Source: an uncultured Caulobacteraceae bacterium
Lineage (GTDB): Bacteria; Pseudomonadota; Alphaproteobacteria; Caulobacterales; Caulobacteraceae
Assembly (NCBI GenBank): GCA_903923135.1
Contig: CAIXWN010000093.1
Location: forward strand, 1-36,471
Length of the DNA: 36,471 nt
Direction: 5' to 3'
In this document: piece after piece, positions 6,804-14,580 of the stretch
Layout of the letters: every line of letters starts with the position of its first letter
Numbering within the stretch: position 1 is the first letter of the stretch
The notes under the pieces: generated by a model
Seen by the model: the letters and a program-made list of their open reading frames with translations, nothing else
The model's database searches: none
Told to the model about the DNA's origin: nothing
Program-made: the position numbers and the translations under genes

Positions 6804-7819
6804 CCGGTGGTCCTTTTTCGAAGGGTGTCGGTCACTTGGTCGGCCAGCCAGTCCGTCAGGCCCTGCGCGCCGGTGCGGGTCAGGTGCCCGTAGTCGGCGA
6901 ACCATTCTGCATGGGTTGACAGGAATCCAGCGTTCCAGACCGGGCCAATCTGCTCATAGAAGTGCTGTTCCTGAAGACCGGAGGGCCCGGAATAGTAAGG
7001 CAGGAACAGAAACGCCACGCGCGCGCCGTGAGCGTGGGCGACGCTGGCGATCTCACGGATGTAGTGTCGCTCGTCGCCGAATTCGGCGTCCGCGTAGGCA
7101 GCCGGAAGGAGGGGGGCATGCGAGCCCTGCTCAAGCTTGCGGACGCCGCGCGCTAGTTCTCTCGTCGATGCGGGGCGCTCCCCCTCCTTGATCGAGCCAT
7201 CCGGCAGGACGATGCTTCCTGTGGTGTTGAGAGATTGTCCGCCGTAGCGCGTCATCTGAAAGGTCTTGGTCAGGCCCATGAAGCCCGGAAACAGGTTGGC
7301 AGTGAACAACTCCAGTTGTCTGTAGGGTAGGTAGAGCAGATCGGAAAAATAGTTGAGATCAGTAGGGTAGCCCGGCGCGAGAATATCCCGTGCAGGGGCG
7401 AGGAACTTGAACGCCGAATGGCCGAGCCGGCTGGGCTTCTCGGTCACTCCGACGATGATCAAGCGGGGCGATTTCTCGCGCAGCAGCTGATCGACCACCA
7501 GCCAGTTGATATTGCGCCCGGATTCTGGGAGCGAGAAATTGACGACGTTGGCTGGGACGCCCCGGGCCGCTAGATCGCGGGCAAGCCTGGGCGCGTCAAC
7601 CCCCTGCCCTGTGCGGGATGGCCCGACAATGGCGACGTCGATGGGTGTCGGATCGAAGTGTGTGCGCTCGTAGATCCAGCGGGCCCTGGCGTGGATGGTG
7701 CCATCGAGGAGTTGCCAGCGCTGGTATTCGTTGTCTGGCGCCAGGCTGGCCATCATCGCCATGCCGACAGCGATGGCTCCGATGATGAGCATGGCGCGCA
7801 AAGGGCGGAGCCGGGTCAT
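6800..7819 (-). CDS. Membrane-anchored SGNH-like protein (AlgJ/AlgX/DltD-type acyl transfer candidate)
   Basis: 339 residues. An N-terminal hydrophobic helix (about 8-26, MLIIGAIAVGMAMMASL) should anchor the protein with its bulk in the periplasm. The body has the landmarks of a divergent SGNH/GDSL fold: VAIVGPSRTGQG with S68 as possible nucleophile, FSLPESGRN, and near the C-terminus FADYGHLTRTGA, whose D309-x-x-H312 is the usual acid-histidine pair. Proteins of this shape partner MBOAT acyltransferases (AlgI with AlgJ/AlgX, DltB with DltD) and place the acyl group on an extracytoplasmic polymer. It lies 30 bp behind the FkbH-like gene and overlaps the VOC gene. The likely membrane partner in this window is the MBOAT at 20745. 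No close family name can be given. Confidence 0.72.
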   Translation of the reverse strand: MTRLRPLRAMLIIGAIAVGMAMMASLAPDNEYQRWQLLDGTIHARARWIYERTHFDPTPIDVAIVGPSRTGQGVDAPRLARDLAARGVPANVVNFSLPESGRNINWLVVDQLLREKSPRLIIVGVTEKPSRLGHSAFKFLAPARDILAPGYPTDLNYFSDLLYLPYRQLELFTANLFPGFMGLTKTFQMTRYGGQSLNTTGSIVLPDGSIKEGERPASTRELARGVRKLEQGSHAPLLPAAYADAEFGDERHYIREIASVAHAHGARVAFLFLPYYSGPSGLQEQHFYEQIGPVWNAGFLSTHAEWFADYGHLTRTGAQGLTDWLADQVTDTLRKRTTG

Positions 7820-7849
7820 GGCGGTCTCAAGGCTTCGTGAGGGAGGTCG

Positions 7850-9778
7850 TCATGGGGCCGCCTGCGGTATAGCCAGAGCGCTGTCTTTGACGACCATCGG
7901 CAGTTGCGGCGGACGATAGGCCGCAAGATCCAGCCGCCACAGGGTTTCCCCATCCGCCGGTTCTCTGGCCGGCTCGAAACCGAGCGACTGGTAGTGACCG
8001 GACACCATTCGGTTCTTCGCCGACGGGATATAGCGCCCCGTCAGGCTGCGGGCGCCGTGAGCTGCGGCGGCTGCGGCCAGATGGGCCAGAACGGCTTCCT
8101 GAACGCGACGGCCCAGGACGCGGCAGCTCATCAGCCACGTATCGATTTCCCAGTCCTCCGTGCCTTTGTCGGCGATGACCACGCTGATGATGCCGTTGTC
8201 GCCGAAGCGGTCCGCCAGTCGGACCTGCACGACATGTCGCGTCGGATCGTGCGCTGCCGACTCGACCTCGGCTTCCGAATACCGCCGGGTGGTCAGATTG
8301 AACTGGTTTGACTTGTTGATGAGTTGCGACACACGGGCCCGCGAGATGGAGTCGACGAGGCTGATGATGCACACCATGTTGAGCGACGTGAGGTACGCCT
8401 CCAGATCGCCGCTCTCCGACAGCGCCTGCGTGCGAAGCGCGTTAGCCTGATACATGTCCGCGCGCGCGCGGTCTTCGGCCGAGAAGGTGACGGTCTCGAA
8501 GTAACCCGCCGCCATAAGTGCGCGTGGGAACAGGGCCGGATCGTCGGGAAGCTCGGGCACGCCGACCTGGGGCAGGGCCCTGCGAACCTGTAGACGCTCC
8601 GCCGGATTGTCATCGAGGAGCACGAGAGCGTCGACGCCGATGTTCAGGGTTTCGGCGATGACGCGCAGATTGGCGGCCTTGTCCGTCCAGTTCGCCTGGA
8701 ACACGGCGATGTGCTGTTCACGCAGCAGCATGTCCGGGTGTTCGCGGAAAGGCAGGCGAGCCGCGTCCTCCTCGTTCTTCGAACACACCGCCAGGACGAC
8801 ACCGCGGCCCCGCAGATCAAGGGCCATCTGCTGAATGGCAATGAAAGCCTCTGCGGAGGCGGAACCCTGGCCAATCCTGATCCCGGCCAAACCATCATCG
8901 CCGATAACGCCACCCCACAGGGTGTTGTCGAGGTCGAGAACCAGACATTTTCGGGTCCTGCCGCGTATCGCAGCGATGGTCCTGGCCACGATCTCCGCAT
9001 AAAGTGGTGTCATCCGTGGCGAGAAGGGGAGCTTCGACGCGTGCCAGTGCCCCGGATCGTGCCAGGCCTCCAGGCCCACCGTTGTCGCCAGCCGGGCGAT
9101 GTCCAGCAGAACAATGCCGCCGGCCGCTGCCCAATCGACGATTCGGCTGTTCAGCGCTTCCACCATAGCGAACGGTGACCCGGGGTGCAGCCGGTCGAAG
9201 CTGCCGAAGAGCCATTCCACCGGTGGAGGAAGCGTCTGCACGATGATCGCTGAGGCGATCGAAGGGCGCAGGCCGTCGACGATCATCTTCAACCTAGCGA
9301 AGGCGGATGAGACATTGCCTTCGGCCTGCTCATGGGAGACGGCCGCCTGATCCAGGCCGAGCATGCGAGCGTCGCCGGCCACAAGAACAAAGTCCAGCCC
9401 GGCCGTACGGATCACGCTGTTTTCGTCCACCGCTTCCTGGACAGCGCTGTTGTACCGTCCCTCGATCACCTCCAGGCACAGTCCGTGGCGCAAGCCGGAT
9501 CCGAGGATCGGCATGGCGCAAAGCGATAGCGTTCCGTCGCCCACCAGGCCGACCTTCGCGGTAGCGAAGCCGTCGATCCGGAGGTCAGAAGATCGAATCT
9601 GCCTGCTGACGGCGGCCAGCCGGTTGAGCTGGGTCTCATCAAGCGCCGTCGTCGCCAGGCTGAGCAGCCGCCCGGCGAACTCCGCGCCGACACCGTTCCG
9701 AACTTCCGCCTTCAGCCCGGCGATCTGGCTCCTGAAATCCTCAGGCGGTGGGGGCAGCCACTCCAAATTGCTAAACAT
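7850..9778 (-). CDS. FkbH-like HAD-IIIC phosphatase / glyceryl-ACP synthase
   Basis: 642 residues in three parts. The N-terminal region (1-265) is the degenerate SGNH-like domain of FkbH proteins; AWHDPGHWHASKLPFS (238-253) is its typical end and the GDSL serine appears lost (VGDGTLSL, 79-86). The HAD-IIIC domain (about 277-410) starts LVLDLDNTLWGG with catalytic D282 and D284, then CSKNEED and LLDDNPAERL. The C-terminal GNAT-like domain (about 425-620) contains LINKSNQFNLTTRRYSEAE and DRFGDNGIISVV. Characterised relatives take 1,3-bisphosphoglycerate, remove phosphate and load glyceryl on an acyl carrier protein (methoxymalonyl-ACP, tetronate pathways). It is the first gene of a minus-strand operon with SGNH and VOC proteins; a free ACP is encoded at 19482. 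Glyceryl as substrate is inferred. Confidence 0.9.
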   Translation of the reverse strand: MFSNLEWLPPPPEDFRSQIAGLKAEVRNGVGAEFAGRLLSLATTALDETQLNRLAAVSRQIRSSDLRIDGFATAKVGLVGDGTLSLCAMPILGSGLRHGLCLEVIEGRYNSAVQEAVDENSVIRTAGLDFVLVAGDARMLGLDQAAVSHEQAEGNVSSAFARLKMIVDGLRPSIASAIIVQTLPPPVEWLFGSFDRLHPGSPFAMVEALNSRIVDWAAAGGIVLLDIARLATTVGLEAWHDPGHWHASKLPFSPRMTPLYAEIVARTIAAIRGRTRKCLVLDLDNTLWGGVIGDDGLAGIRIGQGSASAEAFIAIQQMALDLRGRGVVLAVCSKNEEDAARLPFREHPDMLLREQHIAVFQANWTDKAANLRVIAETLNIGVDALVLLDDNPAERLQVRRALPQVGVPELPDDPALFPRALMAAGYFETVTFSAEDRARADMYQANALRTQALSESGDLEAYLTSLNMVCIISLVDSISRARVSQLINKSNQFNLTTRRYSEAEVESAAHDPTRHVVQVRLADRFGDNGIISVVIADKGTEDWEIDTWLMSCRVLGRRVQEAVLAHLAAAAAAHGARSLTGRYIPSAKNRMVSGHYQSLGFEPAREPADGETLWRLDLAAYRPPQLPMVVKDSALAIPQAAP

Positions 9779-10273
9779 CGTACTGTTCGCCTGACTGCCG
9801 ATCCGATCCTCGCGCCATGTAACGCGTCACCCGACGAGCCGATAACTCAAACGTCGATCTCAATGACGGATTTGGCGAGCGCCGTGAAAAGGCGCAGCGC
9901 TTAGGTATAAATCACCCCCAGGCGGCGCCGACTGGGAAAATCATCGATTTCTGTGCCGCACACCCACCCGCCTGACCGGCTCGACGGAGAATTCAGAAAT
10001 ATAACACTCACTCTTCGGCGCGTTCTAGCATCTCATCCTTGCCGGGTCGGGGGAAAGGTGCTTTTCCGGGCTGGATCTGTCGTGGTGTTCCGGTTGTCGC
10101 CGCTCGTCAGATCGTCGAGGTCCATGTGTTGGTTGAAGCGCCTTGAACGACATACTCATTCCGACGCGTGTACATAGCTTACGGCGCCGCGGGTTTCCAG
10201 CCCCCTACCGGGCCTCGAGCCTCAGTCTGGCGAACGGCGCCGGCAGCGGCCTCGCCTATGCGGGTCTTCGTCC
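9779..10273. promoter_or_regulatory. Gene-free divergent intergenic region
   Basis: 495 bp between the FkbH operon (minus) and the glycosyltransferase pair (plus), so both promoters should lie here. It has AT-richer patches than its surroundings, such as GGTATAAATC near 9904-9913 and GAAATATAACAC near 9996-10007, which could be -10 elements, but I find no -35 at proper spacing. The only sizeable frame (9953-10177) has no family features. No RNA gene is seen. Confidence 0.4.
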
Positions 10274-11182
10274 GTGATCGATGATTGCATCTCGGCGGCC
10301 GGGCGGCGGCCACTGGTGAGCGTGGTGATCCCCCACTACAGCGATCTCGAAGGCCTTGGTCTATGTCTGGACGCGCTGGCCCGGCAGACGTTTGATCGCG
10401 ATGGCTTTGAAGTCATTGTCTCCGACAATGGCTCACCTGAAGGCGAAGCGGCGGTCGCTGCGGTCATCGATGGTCGCGCCCGGCTGGTGGTTGTGGACGA
10501 ACGAGGGGCCGGCCCCGCGCGCAACGGCGGCGTCGCGGTTGCAACAGGCGAAATCCTGGCCTTCACCGACTCGGACTGCCGGCCGGAACCGGGCTGGCTT
10601 GCGGCCGGCGTTGAGGCTCTTTTGCAAAGCGATTTTGTCGGGGGACGCATGGTGGTGATCGTCGACGACGTCGCTCGTCCGACAGCGGCCGAAGCCTTTG
10701 AGTGTGTCTTCGCGTTCGCCAACGACACCTATGTACGGCGAAAGGGCTTTTCAGTAAGCGCAAACCTGTTCTGCGCAAAGGCGACCTTCGAAACGGTAGG
10801 TGGGTTCCGCGTCGGCCTGTCGGAAGACGTGGACTGGTGCCAACGCGCCTCTGCGGCCGGCTTCGAGATCGGCTACGCGCCCGGCGCGGTGGTCAGCCAT
10901 CCCGCGCGTAAAACTTGGCACGACCTCAAGAACAAGTGGCGCCGGATGAACGCCGAAACCTATGCACTGTGGGCAAGGCGCCCGGCGGGCCGATGGCTCT
11001 GGCTGATAAGAAGTCTCGGGTTGCCGCTGTCTGCCCTCGCGCATGCACCTCGCGTGCTGACGAGCCGGTCGCTGGCCGGACCCTCCCAAAGGTTCGCGGC
11101 GATGGGAATGCTTTTCCGCCTTCGCCTATGGCGTATGGGGGATGCGCTCAGCCTGTTCCTCGACGGTTGGCCCGACGCATGA
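10274..11182 (+). CDS. Family 2 glycosyltransferase
   Basis: A 302-residue GT-A-fold transferase that adds a sugar from a nucleotide donor to the growing repeat unit at the cytoplasmic membrane face. The N-terminus reads LVSVVIPHYSDLEGLGLCLDAL and VIVSDNGS, the nucleotide-binding start of GT2 enzymes. The metal-binding acidic motif is in LAFTDSDCRPEPGWL, and the acceptor-side LSEDVDWCQRASAAGFEIGYAP corresponds to the ED catalytic-base block. The C-terminal 60 residues contain a weak hydrophobic stretch. It starts with GTG at 10274; a downstream ATG at 10281 is out of frame. The stop overlaps the next glycosyltransferase start (ATGA). Donor and acceptor cannot be told. Confidence 0.9.
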   Translation: MIDDCISAAGRRPLVSVVIPHYSDLEGLGLCLDALARQTFDRDGFEVIVSDNGSPEGEAAVAAVIDGRARLVVVDERGAGPARNGGVAVATGEILAFTDSDCRPEPGWLAAGVEALLQSDFVGGRMVVIVDDVARPTAAEAFECVFAFANDTYVRRKGFSVSANLFCAKATFETVGGFRVGLSEDVDWCQRASAAGFEIGYAPGAVVSHPARKTWHDLKNKWRRMNAETYALWARRPAGRWLWLIRSLGLPLSALAHAPRVLTSRSLAGPSQRFAAMGMLFRLRLWRMGDALSLFLDGWPDA

Positions 11183-12105
11183 GCCTGCATGTCACGGTGG
11201 CTATCGTCGGCTTTCGCAGCGCGTCGGACATCGCGCGTTGTCTGGAGGCACTCGCAGCGTCGACGTATGCCGATTTCGCCGTGATGATCTGCGAGAATGG
11301 CGGGGCGGCTGCGTATGACGATCTTGTGGCGACCATCCCGAAGGCCTTGCGTGCTGGCCAGGCCGTCCGGACGGTTCAATCCGAGGGCAACCTGGGCTTC
11401 GCCGCGGGGGTGAACCGGTGTCTCGCCGAGACCGCGACCTCCGATGCGTGGTGGGTGCTCAATCCGGATACAGAGCCTTGTGCGTTTGCCCTGGAGGCGC
11501 TCGTGACGCGTCTGGTGGCGGGCGACTGCGACGCCGTCGGATCGACCCTCGAGCTGCCCGGCGGTCGCGTGCAATCCCACGGGGGTCGGTGGCGGCCCTG
11601 GCTGGCCCGGGCGGAGTCCATCGGACTGGGAACGGCGGTCGCCGACGCCGTGGACGCGGCCGCGGTTGAACGCACACAATCCTACCTGAACGGCGCATCA
11701 ATGCTCATCAGCCGGCGTTTCCTGTCGTCGGTCGGGCCCATGCGCGAAGACTATTTCCTCTATTGCGAGGAGGTCGCATGGTGCCTGCGGGCGGCAAGAA
11801 TGGGGTTGCGTCTTGGCTTCGCCCCGGGCTCCAGGATTCTGCACAGACAGGGTGCGACCACTGGGGCCGGGCAGGCTGAGGCGGCCCGCCCGCGCCTCCC
11901 GGTCTATCTTGGGGAACGCAACAAGATGCTCCTGACCCGGGACTTCTTCCCGGCGCGCCTGCCCGTCGCCGCAATGGCAGCGCTCGCCCTTCTCAGCATC
12001 CGCTATTTGCGGCGCGGGGCCTGGCGGCAATGGGGGTACGGCATTGCCGGTTGGTGGGCGGGTCTGCGCGATGAACGCGGGCCGCCAATTTGGCTGGAGC
12101 CGTAG
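11179..12105 (+). CDS. Family 2 glycosyltransferase, rhamnosyltransferase-like
   Basis: 308 residues, beginning VTVAIVGFRSASDIARCLEAL. The NLGFAAGVNRCL block followed by WWVLNPDTEP is typical of the WbbL/RfbN-like rhamnosyltransferase branch of GT2, where the NPDT acidic residues bind the metal-nucleotide. YFLYCEEVAWCLRAARMGLRLGF contains the catalytic E-E-x-x-W-x-x-R pattern. The frame is open from 10915, but the ATG at 11179 overlapping the upstream stop begins exactly at the GT2 fold. The end has an amphipathic stretch (LPVAAMAALALLSIRYL) that may attach to the membrane. Cotranscribed with the preceding transferase. Rhamnose as donor is a family tendency, not proven. Confidence 0.9.
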   Translation: MSLHVTVAIVGFRSASDIARCLEALAASTYADFAVMICENGGAAAYDDLVATIPKALRAGQAVRTVQSEGNLGFAAGVNRCLAETATSDAWWVLNPDTEPCAFALEALVTRLVAGDCDAVGSTLELPGGRVQSHGGRWRPWLARAESIGLGTAVADAVDAAAVERTQSYLNGASMLISRRFLSSVGPMREDYFLYCEEVAWCLRAARMGLRLGFAPGSRILHRQGATTGAGQAEAARPRLPVYLGERNKMLLTRDFFPARLPVAAMAALALLSIRYLRRGAWRQWGYGIAGWWAGLRDERGPPIWLEP

Positions 12106-12168
12106 CCGATCGACCCAAAATCGTTTCGCCTTGGGGAAGCTCTTTCGGGTGGGTGAACTCCTTATGGG

Positions 12169-13110
12169 TCAGACCGGCCGGCCGAGCGACGACAACCGTC
12201 GGGCCACGCGCTCGCTCAGGGCTGGCCGCCTCTGGGGCCGTGGCAGGGCGGCGCCGATCATCGGACCGTAGAGAGCATGGGCGTCGGCAATGGCCAGGGC
12301 CAGGGTCTCAAGGTCGGCGACGGAGGGTTCGGCTGCGCCTGGCCGGGTGGCGGCCCGGAGCCAATCGTAAATGGTCCGCACCCAGGCAGGGAGGCTCGAA
12401 TCGTCCGCCGTCGCGTGGTTGCGCATCTCCGGGCGCCACTGGGTCCGCGCCAGTTCCAGCCCGACGGCCACCTTGGCGGCGTCGAAGCAGCCGAGACCAT
12501 CCGCCAACCGCCGCGCGGCGGCGATCGGATCAGCCAGAAAGCCGTCGTAAGAGACGAACAGGCGCCGTAGGCCTCTCGTCTGGCGTTCGGCCATGAGGTT
12601 GCAGGTAAGCCACAGCGCGAGGCCGTGCTCGCGGATCGCCTCGTTGCGCCTTGTCAGGGACAGGGCGACCTCTGCAGGGTGGCGATAGGCGAACACAGCT
12701 AGGGGCAGGGCTTCGAAATCCGCCAGGACCCGGAGCCACAGCGGCATCAGAACGCAAATTCGCGGATCCTTGATGACGAACAGCCTCTGGTCTGAAAAAT
12801 CGCGCTGAAGGATCGATAGAAGCTCTTCGCGGCATACAGCCGCGGCGTTTGTTTCGAACACTTCTGGTGCGAGGATCCGCGGATCATTCCACGCCGAGCC
12901 GACGGCCTCCAGAAAACGGTTGTGGACGGCGACGATATCCGCCGATTCCCAGAAGCCCTCGGGATTATCCTTCAACGGAGGGATAAGGTTGCCTGGAAGA
13001 GCCGCGCCCATGCCGCTGATCGTCCGAGTGACTGCCGAGGTTCCGGACCGGTGCATGCCCAAAACCAGGATGCAAACCCTATGGGTCGGAGAATCGCAGG
13101 GCTTGCTCAT
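12169..13110 (-). CDS. Sulfotransferase family protein
   Basis: A 313-residue cytoplasmic sulfotransferase. The 5'-phosphosulfate loop is LVLGMHRSGTSAVTR (16-30), followed by NPEGFWESADIVAVHN, a segment common in bacterial polysaccharide sulfotransferases. LFVIKDPRICVLMPLW and VFAYRHPAEVALSLTRRNE cover the 3'-phosphate-binding strand-loop, with the expected Arg and Ser. The protein would move sulfate from PAPS onto a hydroxyl of the glycan; no PAPS synthesis genes are in the window. It starts with ATG 13110. It faces the glycosyltransferase pair convergently across a 63-bp gap. The substrate is inferred from its place within the polysaccharide locus; transfer to a lipid or small molecule is possible. 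Confidence 0.87.
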   Translation of the reverse strand: MSKPCDSPTHRVCILVLGMHRSGTSAVTRTISGMGAALPGNLIPPLKDNPEGFWESADIVAVHNRFLEAVGSAWNDPRILAPEVFETNAAAVCREELLSILQRDFSDQRLFVIKDPRICVLMPLWLRVLADFEALPLAVFAYRHPAEVALSLTRRNEAIREHGLALWLTCNLMAERQTRGLRRLFVSYDGFLADPIAAARRLADGLGCFDAAKVAVGLELARTQWRPEMRNHATADDSSLPAWVRTIYDWLRAATRPGAAEPSVADLETLALAIADAHALYGPMIGAALPRPQRRPALSERVARRLSSLGRPV

Positions 13111-13462
13111 CCGCCCGTCGCCCCCAGTTCGGAACGGCTTGACCTCGCGCCGTCGAGGAAACCCGCTTCGAGATCGCGATGCTGCGCAGCGTCGCCGCCG
13201 ACGGGCGTCACCTTCCCGCGCCGAACTTCCGCCATATCAGCCACTCCGCCGGGAGATTTCATATGCGCATGGGGATAGGACGTCGTCCCTGAGTGGGCAA
13301 CACCCGACGAAGTCCGCGCGGCCGTCATCGTCTCATTCGGTTAGTCGGGATCCTCAGTGGAGCCGGTCGAACTCTGCAAACGCCGTCGAAGCCATATGAT
13401 GCAAGCTGACCTGCTATGGCCCGGTTCGCCCGGCCCCTGGCGGTCGCGTCTTCCCGCAGGGC
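13111..13462. other. Gene-poor stretch upstream of sulfotransferase
   Basis: 352 bp. A minus-strand frame (13107-13328, or 13107-13262 from an inner ATG) ends in an ATGA overlap with the sulfotransferase start and could be a short leader peptide, but its residues show no recognisable family and I do not call it a gene. No RNA gene or clear terminator is seen. Confidence 0.35.
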
Positions 13463-13846
13463 TCAGGCGACCCGTTGGGTGATTGTCGCAGGATTGCCTA
13501 CCGCCAAAGAGTTCGCCGGCATGTCGCGGGTCACCAAAGCGCCTGGCGCGACCAAGCAGCCTTCGCCAAGGGTGAGGCCGGGCATGATGATCGACCGGGG
13601 CCCAAGCACGCAACGCGCGCCGATCCGGGTATGGAGATAGAGCCCGCGCGAGAAATCGTGGGTCAGAACCACAGCCTGCTCACATATGCGAACGTCCGGA
13701 CCGATGTGGACCCCGCGGGGGTAGGTTCGATCGATGAGCGCGCTCGGTTCAATCCATGCCGTGCGGTCGATATCCATTCCCCAGACGACGGTCTGAAAGA
13801 GCCTTTTCAGCGCCGCCTTCACTCTGGCCGCCATCGGCGTCTGCAT
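13463..13846 (-). CDS. WcaF-like hexapeptide-repeat acyltransferase
   Basis: A 127-residue left-handed beta-helix acyltransferase. Hexapeptide turns run through the protein: TAWIEPSALIDRT, GVHIGPDVRICEQAVVLTHD, ARCVLGPRSIIMPGLTLGEGCLVAPGALVTRDMPANSLAVGNPA. The HDF motif holds the likely catalytic His, and the ending VGNPA with a following basic residue is the usual CoA-binding end. It resembles colanic-acid WcaF acetyltransferases, though about 50 residues shorter at the N-terminus. A TTG at 13858 and ATGs at 13846 and 13834 are all possible starts; 13846 is used. It probably O-acetylates a sugar of the repeat unit. It is divergent from the second acyltransferase, 73 bp away. Confidence 0.82.
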   Translation of the reverse strand: MQTPMAARVKAALKRLFQTVVWGMDIDRTAWIEPSALIDRTYPRGVHIGPDVRICEQAVVLTHDFSRGLYLHTRIGARCVLGPRSIIMPGLTLGEGCLVAPGALVTRDMPANSLAVGNPATITQRVA

Positions 13847-13919
13847 GCTAGCTTTCAACCCCTATTCTCCCGAACCCGCGCGGCGGCGTCTAGCATGGAA
13901 CGGGTGCGGAGCGCGCCGG

Positions 13920-14360
13920 ATGCCTCTCAGATCGCTTAATCAATTTCGACGTCTGCGCCAGCGTCTCATGCGATTGCGTACTCACTGGCTTCGATTCCGT
14001 GGGGTCGTTGCGCCTCTTGACATTGAACCCTCGTTCTCCAGTCGGATCGTTGCGTCCCGAAAAGGGGGTGTCACCGTCGGTTCTCAGACACTCATCGCGT
14101 TCAAGACCCTGATCTATGACCGCGACCATCTGACCGGCGAATTTCGACCGGTTCGCATCGGCGCCCGCTGCTTCATCGGTGGTGGCAGCATGATCCTGCC
14201 GGGCGTCTCCATCGGCGACGATTGCATCGTCGGCGCCGGGGCCGTGGTCAGTGACGATGTGCCATCCCGGTCGATCGTCGGTGGCAATCCCGCGCGCATC
14301 CTGAAAAGCAATATCGAGGTGGGCCCGTTCGGCCGGTTGCGTTCCGCCGACCAACCCTGA
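13920..14360 (+). CDS. Hexapeptide-repeat acyltransferase
   Basis: A 146-residue left-handed beta-helix protein. The basic N-terminal helix (RRLRQRLMRLRTHWLRFRG) is followed by repeats: GGVTVGSQTLIAFKTLIYDRDH, RIGARCFIGGGSMILPGVSIGDDCIVGAGAVVSDDVPSRSIVGGNPARIL. DRDH carries the candidate catalytic His, and GGNPARIL is the standard end of the CoA site. It belongs to the Maa/LacA/WcaF superfamily and should acetylate a glycan hydroxyl in the cytoplasm. The open frame begins at 13845, but the ATG at 13920 fits the family length and leaves a small divergent promoter region toward the other acyltransferase. Two such enzymes next to each other suggest acetylation at two positions. Confidence 0.8.
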   Translation: MPLRSLNQFRRLRQRLMRLRTHWLRFRGVVAPLDIEPSFSSRIVASRKGGVTVGSQTLIAFKTLIYDRDHLTGEFRPVRIGARCFIGGGSMILPGVSIGDDCIVGAGAVVSDDVPSRSIVGGNPARILKSNIEVGPFGRLRSADQP

Positions 14361-14457
14361 TCTGTATCGCGCCGATATCGCAGTCCTCAATGCCCGCTCC
14401 CATCGGGGCGACGCTCAGCTCAGCCGCTGCAAGCTGTAAGCTCTCAATAGGCTTTCC

Positions 14458-14580
14458 GCCATCAACCGCTTCGTCGCCGAGACCAACGACGATCCAAGGC
14501 CCTTTACCTGGACCGCCGATCCAGACAAAATCATCGCCGCCGTCAGGCGTGGGCACCAAACGTTAGATTCGATCCACTAG
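14458..14580 (+). pseudogene. IS630-family transposase, 3' remnant
   Basis: Read on the plus strand, 14458-14580 gives AINRFVAETNDDPRPFTW, then TADPDKIIAAVRRGHQTLDS, then IH and stop. This is the C-terminus of IS630-type transposases (consensus NRF-AE-N-PKPFKWTADPD-I-AAV-RGHQ-LDSIH). Upstream, the frame is closed by a TAA near 14430 and similarity fades, so only about 40 residues remain. Its stop TAG overlaps the wzy stop on the other strand within CTAG at 14577-14580. This subtype differs from the fragment at 6089-6298, so two elements have been lost from the region. Confidence 0.8.

Noticed and set aside
9953-10177. 74-residue plus-strand open frame between the FkbH operon and the glycosyltransferases
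   Set aside because: No signal peptide, domain pattern or ribosome binding site; it sits in a region expected to hold two divergent promoters.
13107-13328. Minus-strand frame whose stop overlaps the sulfotransferase start
   Set aside because: The overlap is suggestive, but no ribosome binding site or recognisable sequence supports a protein; kept only as a note on the intergenic stretch.
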